From: Alitta virens | Lineage: Eukaryota > Annelida > Polychaeta > Phyllodocida > Nereididae | Length of the DNA stretch: 64,000 nt | Direction: 5' to 3' | Assembly (NCBI GenBank): GCA_932294295.1 | Contig: OW028576.1 | Location: 23,319,227 to 23,383,226, forward strand | Part shown: one piece after another, positions 22,535-34,187 of the stretch | Layout of the letters: each line of letters begins with the position of its first letter | Numbering within the stretch: the first letter of the stretch is position 1 | Translations under genes and position numbers: made by a program | The notes under the pieces: generated by a model | Databases searched by the model: none | What the model was told of the DNA's origin: nothing | The model's input: the letters and a program-made list of their open reading frames with translations, nothing else

Positions 22535-24012
22535 GTTGTTTAGGTACAGATATGCAATGCAGTAGCGGAGAAGAATTCCCTCCTATGCATTGAATATGGA
22601 CAACACAATGTAACAATTCAAGGCTATAGCGCATAAGGATGTGGCATTTAACAAAATATAATGTTGAACATGAGACAACATAAGGCCTCAAACATAAAGA
22701 ATAGTGACTTTTTAATAAGTGACAAAGATATTATAAGTGAGATCACACTTCCAGTTTTTGTAAATCATGCTCACTTTGTTACTGCCAGATCTCAAGTGAA
22801 ATGTTCCTGTTTTTTATATACATCTCTAATCTCTGTGTCATGTCATAATCTGATCATTTTAGCATGTTGGTCTTTCTGTTGCTATGTATTTGTGAATTGT
22901 TAAACTGTCCAGTTGATAAAATATTACTGTATTGCTTATAGTTTCCAATTTTGATAAACACATTGTACATAAAACCAACTTCCTAAGAAAATAAAACAAA
23001 ACTGTATGGTTGACATTGGTGGTTGGTTTGTATCACCCTTAAAATGGTATCAAGTTTATCTTTGCTGCTCAGTATGAATACTCTTTTGCATGTGTGCTGC
23101 TGTACATAGAATTAGTAAATAAATGCAAATCTTTCACTGATTTTTAAATGGTTCCTCTTGTTTTTTTCGTTTTTCTTCTTTGGGTAGAATTAAATGTTTT
23201 TACAATATCATTTATGCTGATTATTGGGATAAATTAGATGAAGTTCGGATATCTGGCTACAGGTCCAGACTGATACTGAAACAAAATAAATCACTGTACC
23301 TGCCACTTATCGATCCTGGTAAATGCTAAGGACTGATATACCAGTTTGTAGTCAGTCATAGATAGAAGTGGTTATCAAACAATTATCTTTAGAATGGCTT
23401 CCCTACAGTAACTGTTATGCTTTCAACATCAGAAGAAAGAAAGTGTATAAAGGTGTAGATGAAATTTATGGCAGTTAGCTGTAACGATTATGGTTTGGCC
23501 TATTAGTAGAGATTTTGAAGATAAGGGCATCACGGTTCAATTGATGAATATTGACAGTAAGAAAATGAAAACATTTGGTAAGAATTGCAACTTCGTAATC
23601 TGCAAGTGTTACATTGAGCTTCACAACAGGCAGTCCACATAATAGGAGGACTAAAAAAAACTGTACATGTATCAAGTCTTGTAGGATTTCAAAAGTGTCC
23701 TACATTAAAACAAAATTACTCTGCACTATTTAGGTTATCTATATCATAAACAAGTAGTTTCTTTTCAGATGACTGTCTTATCAGTTCAAATACGTAAGTG
23801 GTTTCAATTTCTTAATGCTTAGATATTTAATAGGACAATACTCTTACAGTAATTTTGACATGATACTTTAAATTCCGGCTGCTGTATTTTGTTAATTTTA
23901 TTAGACACTTCTATTCAGATGCCAGAGACATCATTTCCAAAAGGATTATTTTGAAATCATCAAATGTTATTTTAGCTTGAAGGTGAGAAGGGATGAAGAC
24001 TTCCATTGCCAA
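22535..24012. other. 3' UTR and intergenic spacer
   Basis: This holds the presumed 3' untranslated end of the 377-aa receptor (first poly(A) signal at 22990) and about 0.9 kb upstream of the Ig-ankyrin gene start, which should contain its promoter and 5' untranslated sequence. No further coding exon is supported. Confidence 0.5.
22990..22995 (+). promoter_or_regulatory. Candidate poly(A) signal of the 377-aa receptor gene
   Basis: AATAAA lies about 456 bases after the receptor stop codon, followed by T- and GT-rich sequence (TTGGTGGTTGGTTTG). A second AATAAA is at 23118-23123. The choice between them cannot be made from sequence alone. Confidence 0.45.
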
Positions 24013-27000
24013 ATGAATGCAGATTCTGGAATGAGAATGATGTACGTCATTATTACTGCAGTATTTGTGCTTTTCTTACCTGGTGAGTTCTGGCAAAGTG
24101 CTTTTTTAAATGCTACTGTTTTCTTACATGCAAAACTTCAGTTACGGCAATTTTTTAATAGTCTTGTAAATGGCCAATTGTGCCACGTGCGTTTCCCATG
24201 CGTTTGGTTAAACGCATGGAAAACGAATGGTTTTTGCTTCATTATAATTAGCTAAACACCGTGCGTTTTCCATGCGTTTATCCTTTTCATGGAAAACGCA
24301 CGTGGCACATTTGGCCATGTACTATTCGCAGCATCCATCTTCTAATGGCTATTTTTAAAACAAAAACCAAAAAAAACAGCCCAGACATATTAAAATGTTT
24401 GATGTGTAAAATTAGCTTTCAACTAGATTACCAAACCTAATATTGTCATAAACCTGAGCCAGTGGCTATCTGTTGTTGTGGATCACTAAATTTATCAGAG
24501 TATTACACGGGTTATTACTAAATTTAGTATTGTATGACAACGAACATTTATGTTCATATTAAATCATTGCTTCTTTTTTTTTTTTTATTAAGCTAACATT
24601 TCTACTTTTCCTTCCCACAGAGATTCTCAGAGTGAACATCTGACCTTTAGAAAACGAATTTTAGATTGCATTGCATTTGCCTTCTATTTTAGATCTCATT
24701 CATGCCCAAGCAATTGTCAATCCTCCCAAAGATGTCACTGAAAAAAAAGGAGGGACGGCCATATTTGAATGTGAAGTAGACTTTGGACAAATTGAGGCTA
24801 TGAACTGGGAATCCAATAGCAAAATTATCTATTCTTACCTGAATGGAAAAGAAGATAACGATGGTGCCAACAAGTCTTTGGTTGAGAAAACTGAAAATAA
24901 ATTCATTCTGTCAGTTCGTGATTTGGAATATGCAGATGGTGGAATATATGCTTGCGCTGCAACAGTCCTTCAAGAAAAGGCTGTGCTAATCGTTCTGGGT
25001 AGGTGCTGTTTTAGATTTAGGCATCAGAAAAGATGCATACTTTTTCTCGTGGCCGCAGGGAAACTGAATATATAAGAGTCCTCATTGATAGTGTACATTT
25101 TAAGTTTTTGGTTGTTAATCCTATTTGACCTGTATCTTGTTACATTTTTAAATGCTTGATTATTATTCTCTTTTAATGCAAGACAATTTAATTTTGTCAA
25201 AATAAATTTTAAAAGAAATTCGGTCAGTCAACTATTGTTGATATTTAGTTATTATCTGTTGTAAATTTAATGTATATACTATGTATATGATTATATTGTT
25301 TATGTACCTTTTTAATAAGAAGGGATTGCTTCTAATTTTCTTGTATCAGTGTTTATTTTTAATGTTAACTCGGCAGGAGAGCCATCCTTGACTGTGCCTT
25401 CAACACAAGTGGAAGGCGATACAGCACTGTACACTTGTGAAGCCGAATTTGGAGGACCAAGTGCCGATAAAATTTCACCCGGACAATATCCTAAACTGCA
25501 GATGTGGATGCCCGGTCATACTTTAGAGGAAATAGACAATATGCCAACTAATGAAGGCCGCAAATACCATCTCCAAAAGGTATGCCCAATTGAAAATGGA
25601 TGATATGATCAAGTTGGAAAACTAATGATTCCACCAGGTTTCAATAAGAAATTTATATTCAATTGCATTTTTTGCATAATTAGAAAGTGTTTCCACCCGA
25701 AACCTTCAAAATTTCTAATCAAAAACAGCATCCGTTAACCAATCTGTTCTTTTTTTAAATCTGATTCTTCCTTGCAGACCTACCGACTGACTCTGAATGT
25801 CACAATGCATGGAAAACCACTAATTTGTGAAATAGAAACTGTTTCTCCAGCCGTGAAAGTACATTCCTCAACTGACATATATGTGATGCGTATGTTTTAT
25901 ATTTGCCTTATTCCTTCAATAAAATCATGCATTTTCGGTCATAAGACAAATCAAAAGATACGATATGATAATTTCTAAGTTTAATCAGAGGATTTAAGTA
26001 ACATCCTGTCTCTATATAATGGATATATCCTGAGTTCACTGAACATTTTGTTAAATCCTGGCGCCGAATGTGGAGCGATATCAGCAGCAACAATCTCAGC
26101 AACAAAAACGTTTGTGAACTCCCAACTTTGAGGAATATATAAAATTAACTAATTTGTTTGATTGTTTGTTTTATCATTTTAATGTCTATTGCGCATAACA
26201 GTTCAATTTTCACTCAAGATGTAGTGATCGAACTGATATTTTCGTTGATTATATCCCGCTCAGAACAATAGGAACACAGTCTAAGCGGAGTATAAAACTC
26301 ATGTATACTCCAAAAGGCGTATTTACTTATTTGTTTGACTGTTCGTTTGTTTTTACTGCCTTTATCGCGCATAACAGTTAAGTTTTCACTCAAGATGTAG
26401 TTAACTAACATTTTCTCTGGTTATATCCCGCTCAGAACATTAGGAACACAGTCTAAGTGGAGTATATAGCTAACTTATACTCCATTAGGCATATTTATTA
26501 GTTTATTGATCGTTTCAGTCTTTTTTGCTGTCCTTGTTATACAAGAAAAGTTCAGTTTGCACATAATATTGAGTTAACTAACATTTTGTTGACAGCAATA
26601 GATAAAGTATCAAGTTATTGTATTGTTCATGCTATTGAACTCTACAAATTAGAACCAACCAAACCGTTTTTTGCAGTCTTTTAATAACTCATGGCAATGT
26701 CAATTTCTAAAATAATCTTCTTTCATATTTTGTAGAATCAGTGCGGAACGTTCAATATTCACCAGCTGAAATGAAATACAAAATTGGCAGCAACATTACT
26801 TGCACAGCTGATGGACATCCTTCCCCATCATTTGAATGGAGCAATTTAGCGAGGCCTGGTGGGTGCTTGGTTCAGAATATTAGTAATTGACGAATAGATA
26901 AATTCAGCATGTTTTCTGAGTTTGCATCAATCAATTGTATTTATTCCAGTGCATTGTTGGAATTTTTTGTATGAATAAATTCATTGATCCATGATAAATT

Positions 27001-30000
27001 GCGAAGTGCTACCGCCTTTAATTCTTGTCTATGCCTTTTCTTTATTTGTGCAGAAACATTAATCAAAGGAAATTGGCTTGAAATCACCGATGACATGAAG
27101 GGAGAGGAAATGTGGATGTGTGTTGCAAGAAATTCAATTGGAAATGAAACATATGAGGCTAACATAAATGTCACATTTACAGCAGGTTGGTGATGTTTTG
27201 TCCCAGGCCTGTAGATGATATCTCTTTTGTCTACAAAATATATTTTTTTGGTTTTAGTGCTTCAATGACTTATAGATGGATCAAGTCATTACAACCTGAC
27301 CGGAATATTGAAATTAGTCTAATGTACTTTTTTGTCTATATTTATATTGGATTTTTTTTGCAGTAACTGATTTTGAAATTGATTCATCTGGCAAGGGTAA
27401 GCTGTTGGAATTTTTTTTTTCTTTCTCGTGAAGTGAATAAAACAGTTTTAATTAAAGTCTTACCATCCTGTACAACACAGTTGAAATTGTTATAATCAAT
27501 GATTACATAGCTTATCTGTGTGACTAGTTCATGTCGTAAAATGCAATTGATGTATTGTACATTACTGAGATTATTTCCTTTTTTTTTCATCAGGCTCTTC
27601 AGTACATATTATCATCATCATCATAATCATTCTTTTGTGTGCCTTTGGGGTCATTGTTGGGTATAAGTGTAAGTATGAAACACGTTTTCTTATCTAATGT
27701 GTTACAGACGCAGACTACAAAACTAATATATTCTTCAGGGGCATTCACACTGTCACTGATAAGACCTACGTGTGACCAAGGACGTGAAACATCAGTTCTT
27801 TTAATCACGTATAAATTCTTTCCACGAGCATATGTAAGGCAGTACGAGATCGCTCGCCGGACATCCGTCAAACCTTCGCCGAATGTCCTTCGACAACGAT
27901 CCACTAGGCATCCGTGAGGCACTCGTAGATCGCTCGTAGATCGCCCGTGATGGTTCAAGGATGGGCAAGGATGGGTAGGAAGACAACAGTTTCAAACATG
28001 TCTAAAGATGTTTGCCCTCTCCATGTTATGGTCACGGATGATTTAGCGCACCAGGAGCGTTCTAGGGATTAGCAAGAGTATCCTTGAAATGCTCGGCTAG
28101 TGAATCTAGTATGAACAAAGATAAGAAAATATTTTCATACGTGGTCATCAGTAGGTTGTATCTTTGACAGTGTGAATGACCCCTTCAGTGTAGTTTGCAG
28201 CGACAATTCTTTTGTCATGGGGGTGTCTCCTTGCCATTTTTCTGTATTTTACATTTATGGAGTAACTAAATAATGTCAAATAATGTTTTCATGCAGTTTT
28301 CTTGGTTGACAACAGCAATTTATGTTTTAAACCATTTAGCCATGGAAGGCTGCGTCCAATAGGTTGGAAATTTTATGAATTTAAATCAGAACGGCCACAA
28401 ACCGAAATGGCCACAAACCACAATGGCCATGAATACAGAATGGTTATAAATCTAGCAACAGGGTTTTATTGTAAGGACTATACGCATCCAGCAAAGGCAA
28501 TATTTTATGCACATTTGGACACTGTCATGGTGAGACCATATAAATGAGTGTCAATGGGAGGAACTTTTTTTTATTCCTATCTTTCTTTTTCATAGATGGC
28601 AGGAAGATATATTACAATATATGGAGAAGACTACCACAAAGAAACAATAGACCTCAGCCTGTAAGTTTAAACTTAAGATTGATATTGCTTACTAAAATTA
28701 TTTTTATGAATTATGTATGTTTTGATGAAACAATTTGTTTCTTTTTTTTTCAGAAAAATGCTAAAAATGATGCTAATCAAAATCTACCTGATGCAGCATT
28801 ACCTTTGTTAAAGCGAAAGGTATTATTTGACAGAATTTTTAACACATTCTAGTTGGTAATTAAAAGAACAGTGCAAGATATCATAAGTATAGAAAATCTC
28901 ATAATAAATACGATTTTCATGTAATACCTGACAATGAAAAAGTTTGATAATGACCTTAGCAATTAAAAGTTAGGCAAACTGGCTACTATAATAAGCTTTA
29001 TCAATTAAAGACAATAGCTTCATTATTTTTGAGCAACATCGTATTATACATTCTCTTTCATTGCACATATTTGTAATTATGTATCTGTGACTCGTAATTA
29101 TGTATCCGTGACGTGTAATTATGCATCCGTGACTGTAATCCGTGACCTGCAATTATGCATCCCTGACTAACATGCTGTTTAATTTTAAATAAACTGTCTT
29201 GTTGTTCTAATCACCAAATGCTTTTCGACTGTGAAGCCTCATTAGGGATCTAATTTTACAGGATGATCCTGAAGATAGGATAAACATAGATAAAGGAGAA
29301 AGTCAACCACTTTCCGCCACCAGTACGAAGAGTTGTACTCCAAGTACATCACAGGTAAAGAAATTACACAAAGTTTAGGAATGCAATAGATTATAACTGA
29401 TGCCCCATTAACAAGAAAATTAAAAAAAAAGAATAGATATCTGGCAACGTGAACAATATTAGCAGTAGCTGTCAATGTACATGATATTGGGACCATGGAG
29501 AACCTTCTGATGGCTCCATGATGGCAACTAAGCAGATAAGTTAGTGTTGAATGGTCCATGTCTACTGCTAATATTGTTCACGTTGCCAGATATCTATTGA
29601 TTCTTTTTTAAAAGAACAGTATCACTCACAATGTCGAGGGTAGGCTCTGTGTTCTATAAATAGCTCACCTGAGCAGTGAACAAGCGATGTGTTTACTTTC
29701 TTTACTGCAGTTATACTCCATAGTTACAAGTTCAATTATGCCTAAATCTTTAATTTATAAACTTTGGAAGTTGTATCCAAGGATTTTAACCCAATTAAGG
29801 TGAAGACTGCCTAGGTTAGTTGTGCATGAGCCTTTCTGGGTCGAATATATTAAAATAGTGAAGAGGCCCCCAACGGGTTATTCATAATTGAACAACCAAT
29901 AGAATCAAAGAGTCATCAAAACTACCCCTCCTGGGTCCTTAACCTTATTGGTTTCACCCAAAAAACGGAGTGTTCACAATATATATCTGGCATTTTGACA

Positions 30001-33000
30001 AACCATATCAGTTATAGATCTATTGTGTCATAGGTCTAGACAACAGATATAAAAAACAATAATGAAAAAGGTGGGTGGCTTAATGGTCAATCCCTGATGG
30101 GGGCATTCTTCCCAGTTGGATGCTGATTGCACAAGATGTTAAATTGGAGGTGCCTTCTACTCAGCGTTTATTCTGAGGCAAGTAAAAGACCCTACCACTG
30201 GGGTAAATGTGTAACATAGTGTGGACTCCAAGCCTTGTCATCTCATCATTATGTTTGCCACTGGCAGCTGGTCATATCAACTGACTAGGGGCGGGGGCTT
30301 AGCTCAGAGGTAGCGCTCTGGGCTTCCAACCGCTGGGTCCTGGGTTCGATTCCCGGTCGAGCCTAAGTTGGATGGCTGTTTCATCCTTCATCTCATTGCC
30401 ATAGTCCCTGCCTGTCCTAATTAGCCCAACAGGTGCAGAAATACAGGACGTAAAGCCCTAATCACCCACCCACCCACCATATCAACTGACTAAGCTTCAA
30501 ACCCAGTAGCATTGTACCTTTTAAAATATAAAGCATTATATTTATATATTTTTTTATTTCTATTTTGATTTCAGACAAGTGATGATGGCTACTCTACCAA
30601 ACCCAAGTAGGTGGTTAAATTATTTATAATTGTTGTAAATTAATATATATATATATATAATTTTATTGACAGAAGATGTCAGACGAGACATATATGTCAC
30701 AAGACAAAAGATAAAAAGAAATAAAAGCAATCAGAAAGTAATCAAAAATAGGGAATACAACAAAGACTATAGTTACAGATGGGTCCAGCCACCACATTTA
30801 AGTATTTACAAAGAAGTTAATATTAGTTTAGCTGTTTATCCACGCCTTATAAAATTAAATCAGAATCTTTCATACATACAGCTTGTATCATAAACAGTTA
30901 TATTTTACATATATAATATATATTAACATGTTCAACAAAATAAATTCCTTACATAATGTGTACAATATAACTATTTACAGAATGATTTTACTTCAAAAAA
31001 GAGCTGAATATATATCAATAGTAGCATAATTGTTCAAAATGCTGCTGGGTAGCATAAAGAAAAATCAAATTTTGAGGGCATTTTTACTATCCACAGCTAT
31101 GTTGCAATGAAAAAATAAAAAATAATGGAAGTTCACTTCTTGGTCATTCCAAAGGAAACATTGCACAATCTTGTCAATCTCTCTAGTAGTCTCATACAGA
31201 TGATTTATTTTTTCAATAAAATCATGAAGTATCAGCAGCTGACCTGGCTAAACCTTTGATGCTACAATCTGAGACCTCACAATAACCTGCATGATATCTC
31301 CGCAGTATGATTTAAATACATTTTTAGTGTATGTCCAATATGATATTTTTACTTTTTCGCAACAAAAAAAGTGCAAATCTGCAGTTTTGGAATTAATGTT
31401 TAAAATTTGTTGTTTTTAAATGTGCTTATTGCTCAATCAAAAGGAATCACTATATACTCAGCTATCAACTTTCTTATCATTTTTTGTTGTTGTGTGTTCA
31501 CTTTACAGATGCCCGGATGTTGTGAAATTTATGGAAGTTATTGAAACACTAAATGGAAAGGAAGTTATGGAAGAACATGGAGAATTCATTCAACATACAG
31601 TGGAAAATTATAAGCAAGATATTCTTAAAAATCACCCAGATATTGCCTTAAGGTTGATTGAGAAGGCAACTCACTTGATAAAATCACCCCTCTATGCTAC
31701 AACAATCACGGTAATGAAATATTGTGGCTATTTTTGTTGACTGTCTATTTTTTTTTTTTTTTTTTGGTAACTTTAATGTTCATTACAGAATGATATATAA
31801 TTAATCAAACTCTTCATATCTCTCCATCTTATAACTCGCTAATTTATACCTTATCCGTTTGCCTAACAGACAAGTTATTAAGATACTTGCCCTATCTTGT
31901 TCATACCAAATAAAAAGAAAACAAAAACTTAAAGACAACATTTCTGCAATGATATATATGGGCCTATTTTGTTTTATTATTGTTATTGTTTTATTTATCA
32001 TCACTGAGAAAGAGTCAAGATTCAAAACTGAAAATCCAGACATGCAAGAGCACTCTGAATCGTTATCGTGTTCTGATAGCAATATCATTGCTGACCGATG
32101 CTGTCGTAATTCTGGTCCAGGAAATAAGTACCTGATCATTAACCCTCCCAGTTTTGTTTGATCAAGTTCACATATGTTTCTTACTGTTATTTCAGCTTCT
32201 AACAGAGGGAGATAATGATGGGCAGTCGAGGTAAGTAGAATGATGTAAATGAAATCAACAGTGCACGTTAGGACTGATAATATATATTTTTAATTTATCC
32301 TGTCTTTTTCCAGAAACAAATGCCTCAGAGCCCTTGTCTTCCAGTCTGAGTATGTATCAAAACCAGAAAATCATATTGAGTGGTCCCCAGAGTTGATTGA
32401 TCTCTTGGAACGGCTACTCCAACTAGGAGCAGATCCCACCTGGATTCCTACAGAAGATCTGCCTAAGTTTGAAAGAAAAGATAGATACACTGCCCAGGAT
32501 AGATTTTTCTCTGCCATTGCTTATATTCTTCTGCATAGGAATGAATTGGTCAATCAATTGGAGAAAGCAGTGTCCTCTTTCCTGAGTCCAAAATCTAAGA
32601 ATCATAAGGAACTCCGAGGTACTGCATTGCATGCCATGATGGGAATTGACTGGAAAGTGTTTATTGAAAAGCTTGGAAGTTCACAGAGTAAATTCTTCCT
32701 AGACTACAAAAACTTTATAGCTAAGATCAAGAATCATAACACTGCTGCTGTTGATGAAACTGACTGGTCTGGAAAGACTCCCTTGCAGCTCTTCATTGCC
32801 TCAAGCAATTTACTGGAAAACATCTTTGAAAATGCTGCTGAAATAGCACTTTTGCTGAAATCAAGAAACAATGTAAGCCGGAAGGATAATTCTGGTAAAA
32901 CATCCTTGCATTATTTTGCTGACTGTTTCCCTGTCTTTTACAAAACAGTTTCACCAGCGCAAAAAAGTGCATTCATTGATTTTGCCAAGGCACTGACATG

Positions 33001-33925
33001 TGACGTAAGTAGCTGCCTTCGGGATGAAAAAGGGTCGACTGTTTTACATATACTTGCGACGAAGTATGGTGAGAAAATCCCAGAGTACTGCTGTGAGATG
33101 TTCTTCGAGCTAGTAAAAATCTTCAGTACAATGAAGTCAAATGTTGACATTCAAGACAATCAAGGATGTACTGCTTTGCATTTATTGGCAGAAAAATACC
33201 CCAAACAAAGATCAGACCACTTTCTGAAGGTGTATAAGGATGTTATGAAATACCTTGCTTCTGAACATAACACTAACTTCCAGGATAAACAGGGGCACAC
33301 CATTCTGCATGTTCTGGCTGACAGCTATGACATAGACATGCCAAAACCTTCCAAAGAGATGTTTATGGAGTTGATGAAATTCTTCAGAACAAAACTGAAC
33401 ATTGATGTTACAGACAAAGAAGGAAATACAATGTTGCATATTCTGGCAAAGAAATATTGTTGGAAGGCATCAGTTGAGAGCACTAAACTATTTATGACTT
33501 TGATGAAATATTTCTATTGTTATGCCAATATATGCATAACAAATGATGAGGGAAAGACTGTTTTGCATACATTAGTGTGTAAGTACACCAAGGATATGAC
33601 AGAGGATTCCATGAAGTCATTTTACAACCTTGTGATCATCTTTCCAGACGATTCCAATGTTGATATTCCAGACAGTGATGGATACACTGTTTTGCACACA
33701 TTAGTAGAGAAATATCCACAGGATGTCCCAGAACACAATGTGAAGAAATATGTGCAATTATTAAAATATCTTGCTTGGTATTCTAAAAGGAAAGTCCCTG
33801 ATCATAAAGGACGCACTGTCTCAGACATGTTGGCTGAAAAATACAACAATATGCCAAAGCATTGCCATAAAACATATGACAAACTTCAGGACATCTTAAA
33901 GAAGAAAGAACATTTTTGGGATTGA
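24013..33925 (+). CDS. Ig (x3)-TM-ankyrin receptor, 15 exons, 1052 aa
   Basis: Exons are 24013-24082, 24693-24998, 25377-25579, 25778-25889, 26736-26858, 27054-27185, 27364-27396, 27594-27668, 28596-28660, 28754-28819, 29262-29354, 30575-30606, 31509-31710, 32196-32230 and 32314-33925. All introns are GT-AG, all phases agree, and the total is 3159 nt. Domains: signal peptide at about 1-23; Ig1 24-126 (one exon; FECEV, NWES, DGGIYACAA); Ig2 126-230 (two exons); Ig3 231-316 (two exons; ITCTADG, EWS, MCVARN); TM about 331-350, containing an Ile run; polar linker to about 437; helical segment 438-515; then an ankyrin-type array from about residue 660 to 1030, with repeats starting D-x-x-G-x-T-x-L-H every 42-46 residues. 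The linker has a YNIW motif. An ectodomain receptor coupled to a scaffold is the likely role. The weakest join is exon 12 to 13. Confidence 0.82.
24169..24319. mobile_element. Palindromic MITE with TA target duplication
   Basis: This 151-bp foldback has ends AATGGCCAATTGTGCCACGT and its near inverse, ending ACGTGGCACATTTGGCCATG. It is flanked by TA on both sides, as for Tc1/mariner-derived MITEs. A sister copy is at 44189-44337. It lies in intron 1 of the Ig-ankyrin gene. Confidence 0.85.
26155..26590. repeat. 176-bp tandem duplication in an intron
   Basis: Two full units and part of a third share landmarks CGCATAACAGTT, TTCACTCAAGATGTAG, ATATCCCGCTCAGAACA and GGAACACAGTCTAAG. The landmark CACTCAAGAT recurs at 26211 and 26387, giving a 176-bp period. 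It is in intron 4 of the Ig-ankyrin gene, and no coding potential is seen. Confidence 0.88.
27738..28184. mobile_element. Foldback element with TTCACACTGTCA ends
   Basis: The ends GGGGCATTCACACTGTCA and TTGACAGTGTGAATGACCCC are inverted repeats. Inner sequence is full of ATCGCTCG, GATCCG and CATCCGT motifs of the same style as the element at 53255. Flanks TTCA occur on both sides, so a 3-bp TCA-like duplication is possible. It lies in the intron after the TM exon of the Ig-ankyrin gene. Confidence 0.75.
29045..29165. repeat. Short tandem repeat (GTAATTATGTATCCGTGAC)
   Basis: About five imperfect copies of a 20-bp unit, GTAATTATGTATCCGTGACT, lie in intron 10 of the Ig-ankyrin gene. One copy is shortened. 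Confidence 0.75.
29430..29605. repeat. Foldback repeat, about 175 bp
   Basis: The left arm AATAGATATCTGGCAACGTG (continuing AACAATATTAGCAGTAG) is inverted at the right as CTACTGCTAATATTGTTCAC (continuing GTTGCCAGATATCTATT). The arms are 37 bases and perfectly matched. It lies in the intron between exons 11 and 12 of the Ig-ankyrin gene. Confidence 0.85.
30060..30255 (+). mobile_element. SINE fragment (GATGTTAAATTGG family)
   Basis: This shares its body (GATGTTAAATTGG, CTACTCAG, CTGAGGCAAGTAAAAGA, GGGTAAATGTGTA) with the tRNA-headed SINE at 35240-35440. The head (GGTGGCTTAATGGTCAATCC) is a degraded tRNA-like box A region. Confidence 0.65.
30273..30492 (+). mobile_element. tRNA-derived SINE with 15-bp target duplication
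   Basis: A perfect direct repeat, CATATCAACTGACTA, flanks it (30273-30287 and 30478-30492). The head is tRNA-Gly-like: TTAGCTCAGAGGTAGCGC (box A), CTTCCAA anticodon loop, GGTTCGATTCCC (box B). The body ends in CACCCACCCACC. It is the same family as the copy at 20474 on the other strand and the broken copy at 62931. Confidence 0.92.
30939..30944 (+). promoter_or_regulatory. Intronic AATAAA, possible alternative poly(A) signal
   Basis: AATAAA lies about 330 bases after the in-frame TAG that is read if the exon-12 donor of the Ig-ankyrin gene is not used. Use of this site would give a receptor without the ankyrin array. This is inference from position only. Confidence 0.35.
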
Positions 33926-34181
33926 GATATTTTGGTTTTCTTCAGTTTCTGGTTTACTGGGTCCGAATCTGAAAAAAGCTGGATTGGTACATATACCTAT
34001 ATGGACCTCTATAATGACAGACTGATGTGCCCCAATATTACGTATACATCCTAAAAAACATTGCAGTTTGTTTCAAATTACATTAGAACATTCAGCAATG
34101 TGGAGTATGTCATTAGGTATTGGCATGGACTCACAAAACATTATGCAATATGTGTGTTAATATTTCCAATTAAAAATAGTG

Positions 34182-34187
34182 AATAAA
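34182..34187 (+). promoter_or_regulatory. Candidate poly(A) signal of the Ig-ankyrin gene
   Basis: AATAAA lies about 257 bases after the stop codon. Another AATAAA is at 34675-34680. Either could end the transcript. Confidence 0.4.

Noticed and set aside
28302..28547. 81-aa open frame between the TM exon and first tail exon of the Ig-ankyrin gene
   Set aside because: It has no acceptor or donor in the phase needed (1 in, 1 out), and the phase-matched join from 27668 to 28596 works without it.
30288..30360. Functional tRNA-Gly gene
   Set aside because: Promoter boxes are good, but the acceptor stem is poor, the head is fused to a repeated body, and perfect target duplications mark it as a SINE. 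The same applies at 20590-20655, 35244-35315, 44403 and 44574.
31801..32161. Opposed open frames of about 100 aa with a hydrophobic stretch
   Set aside because: They lie wholly inside an intron of the Ig-ankyrin gene, on both strands, without splice signals or family resemblance.
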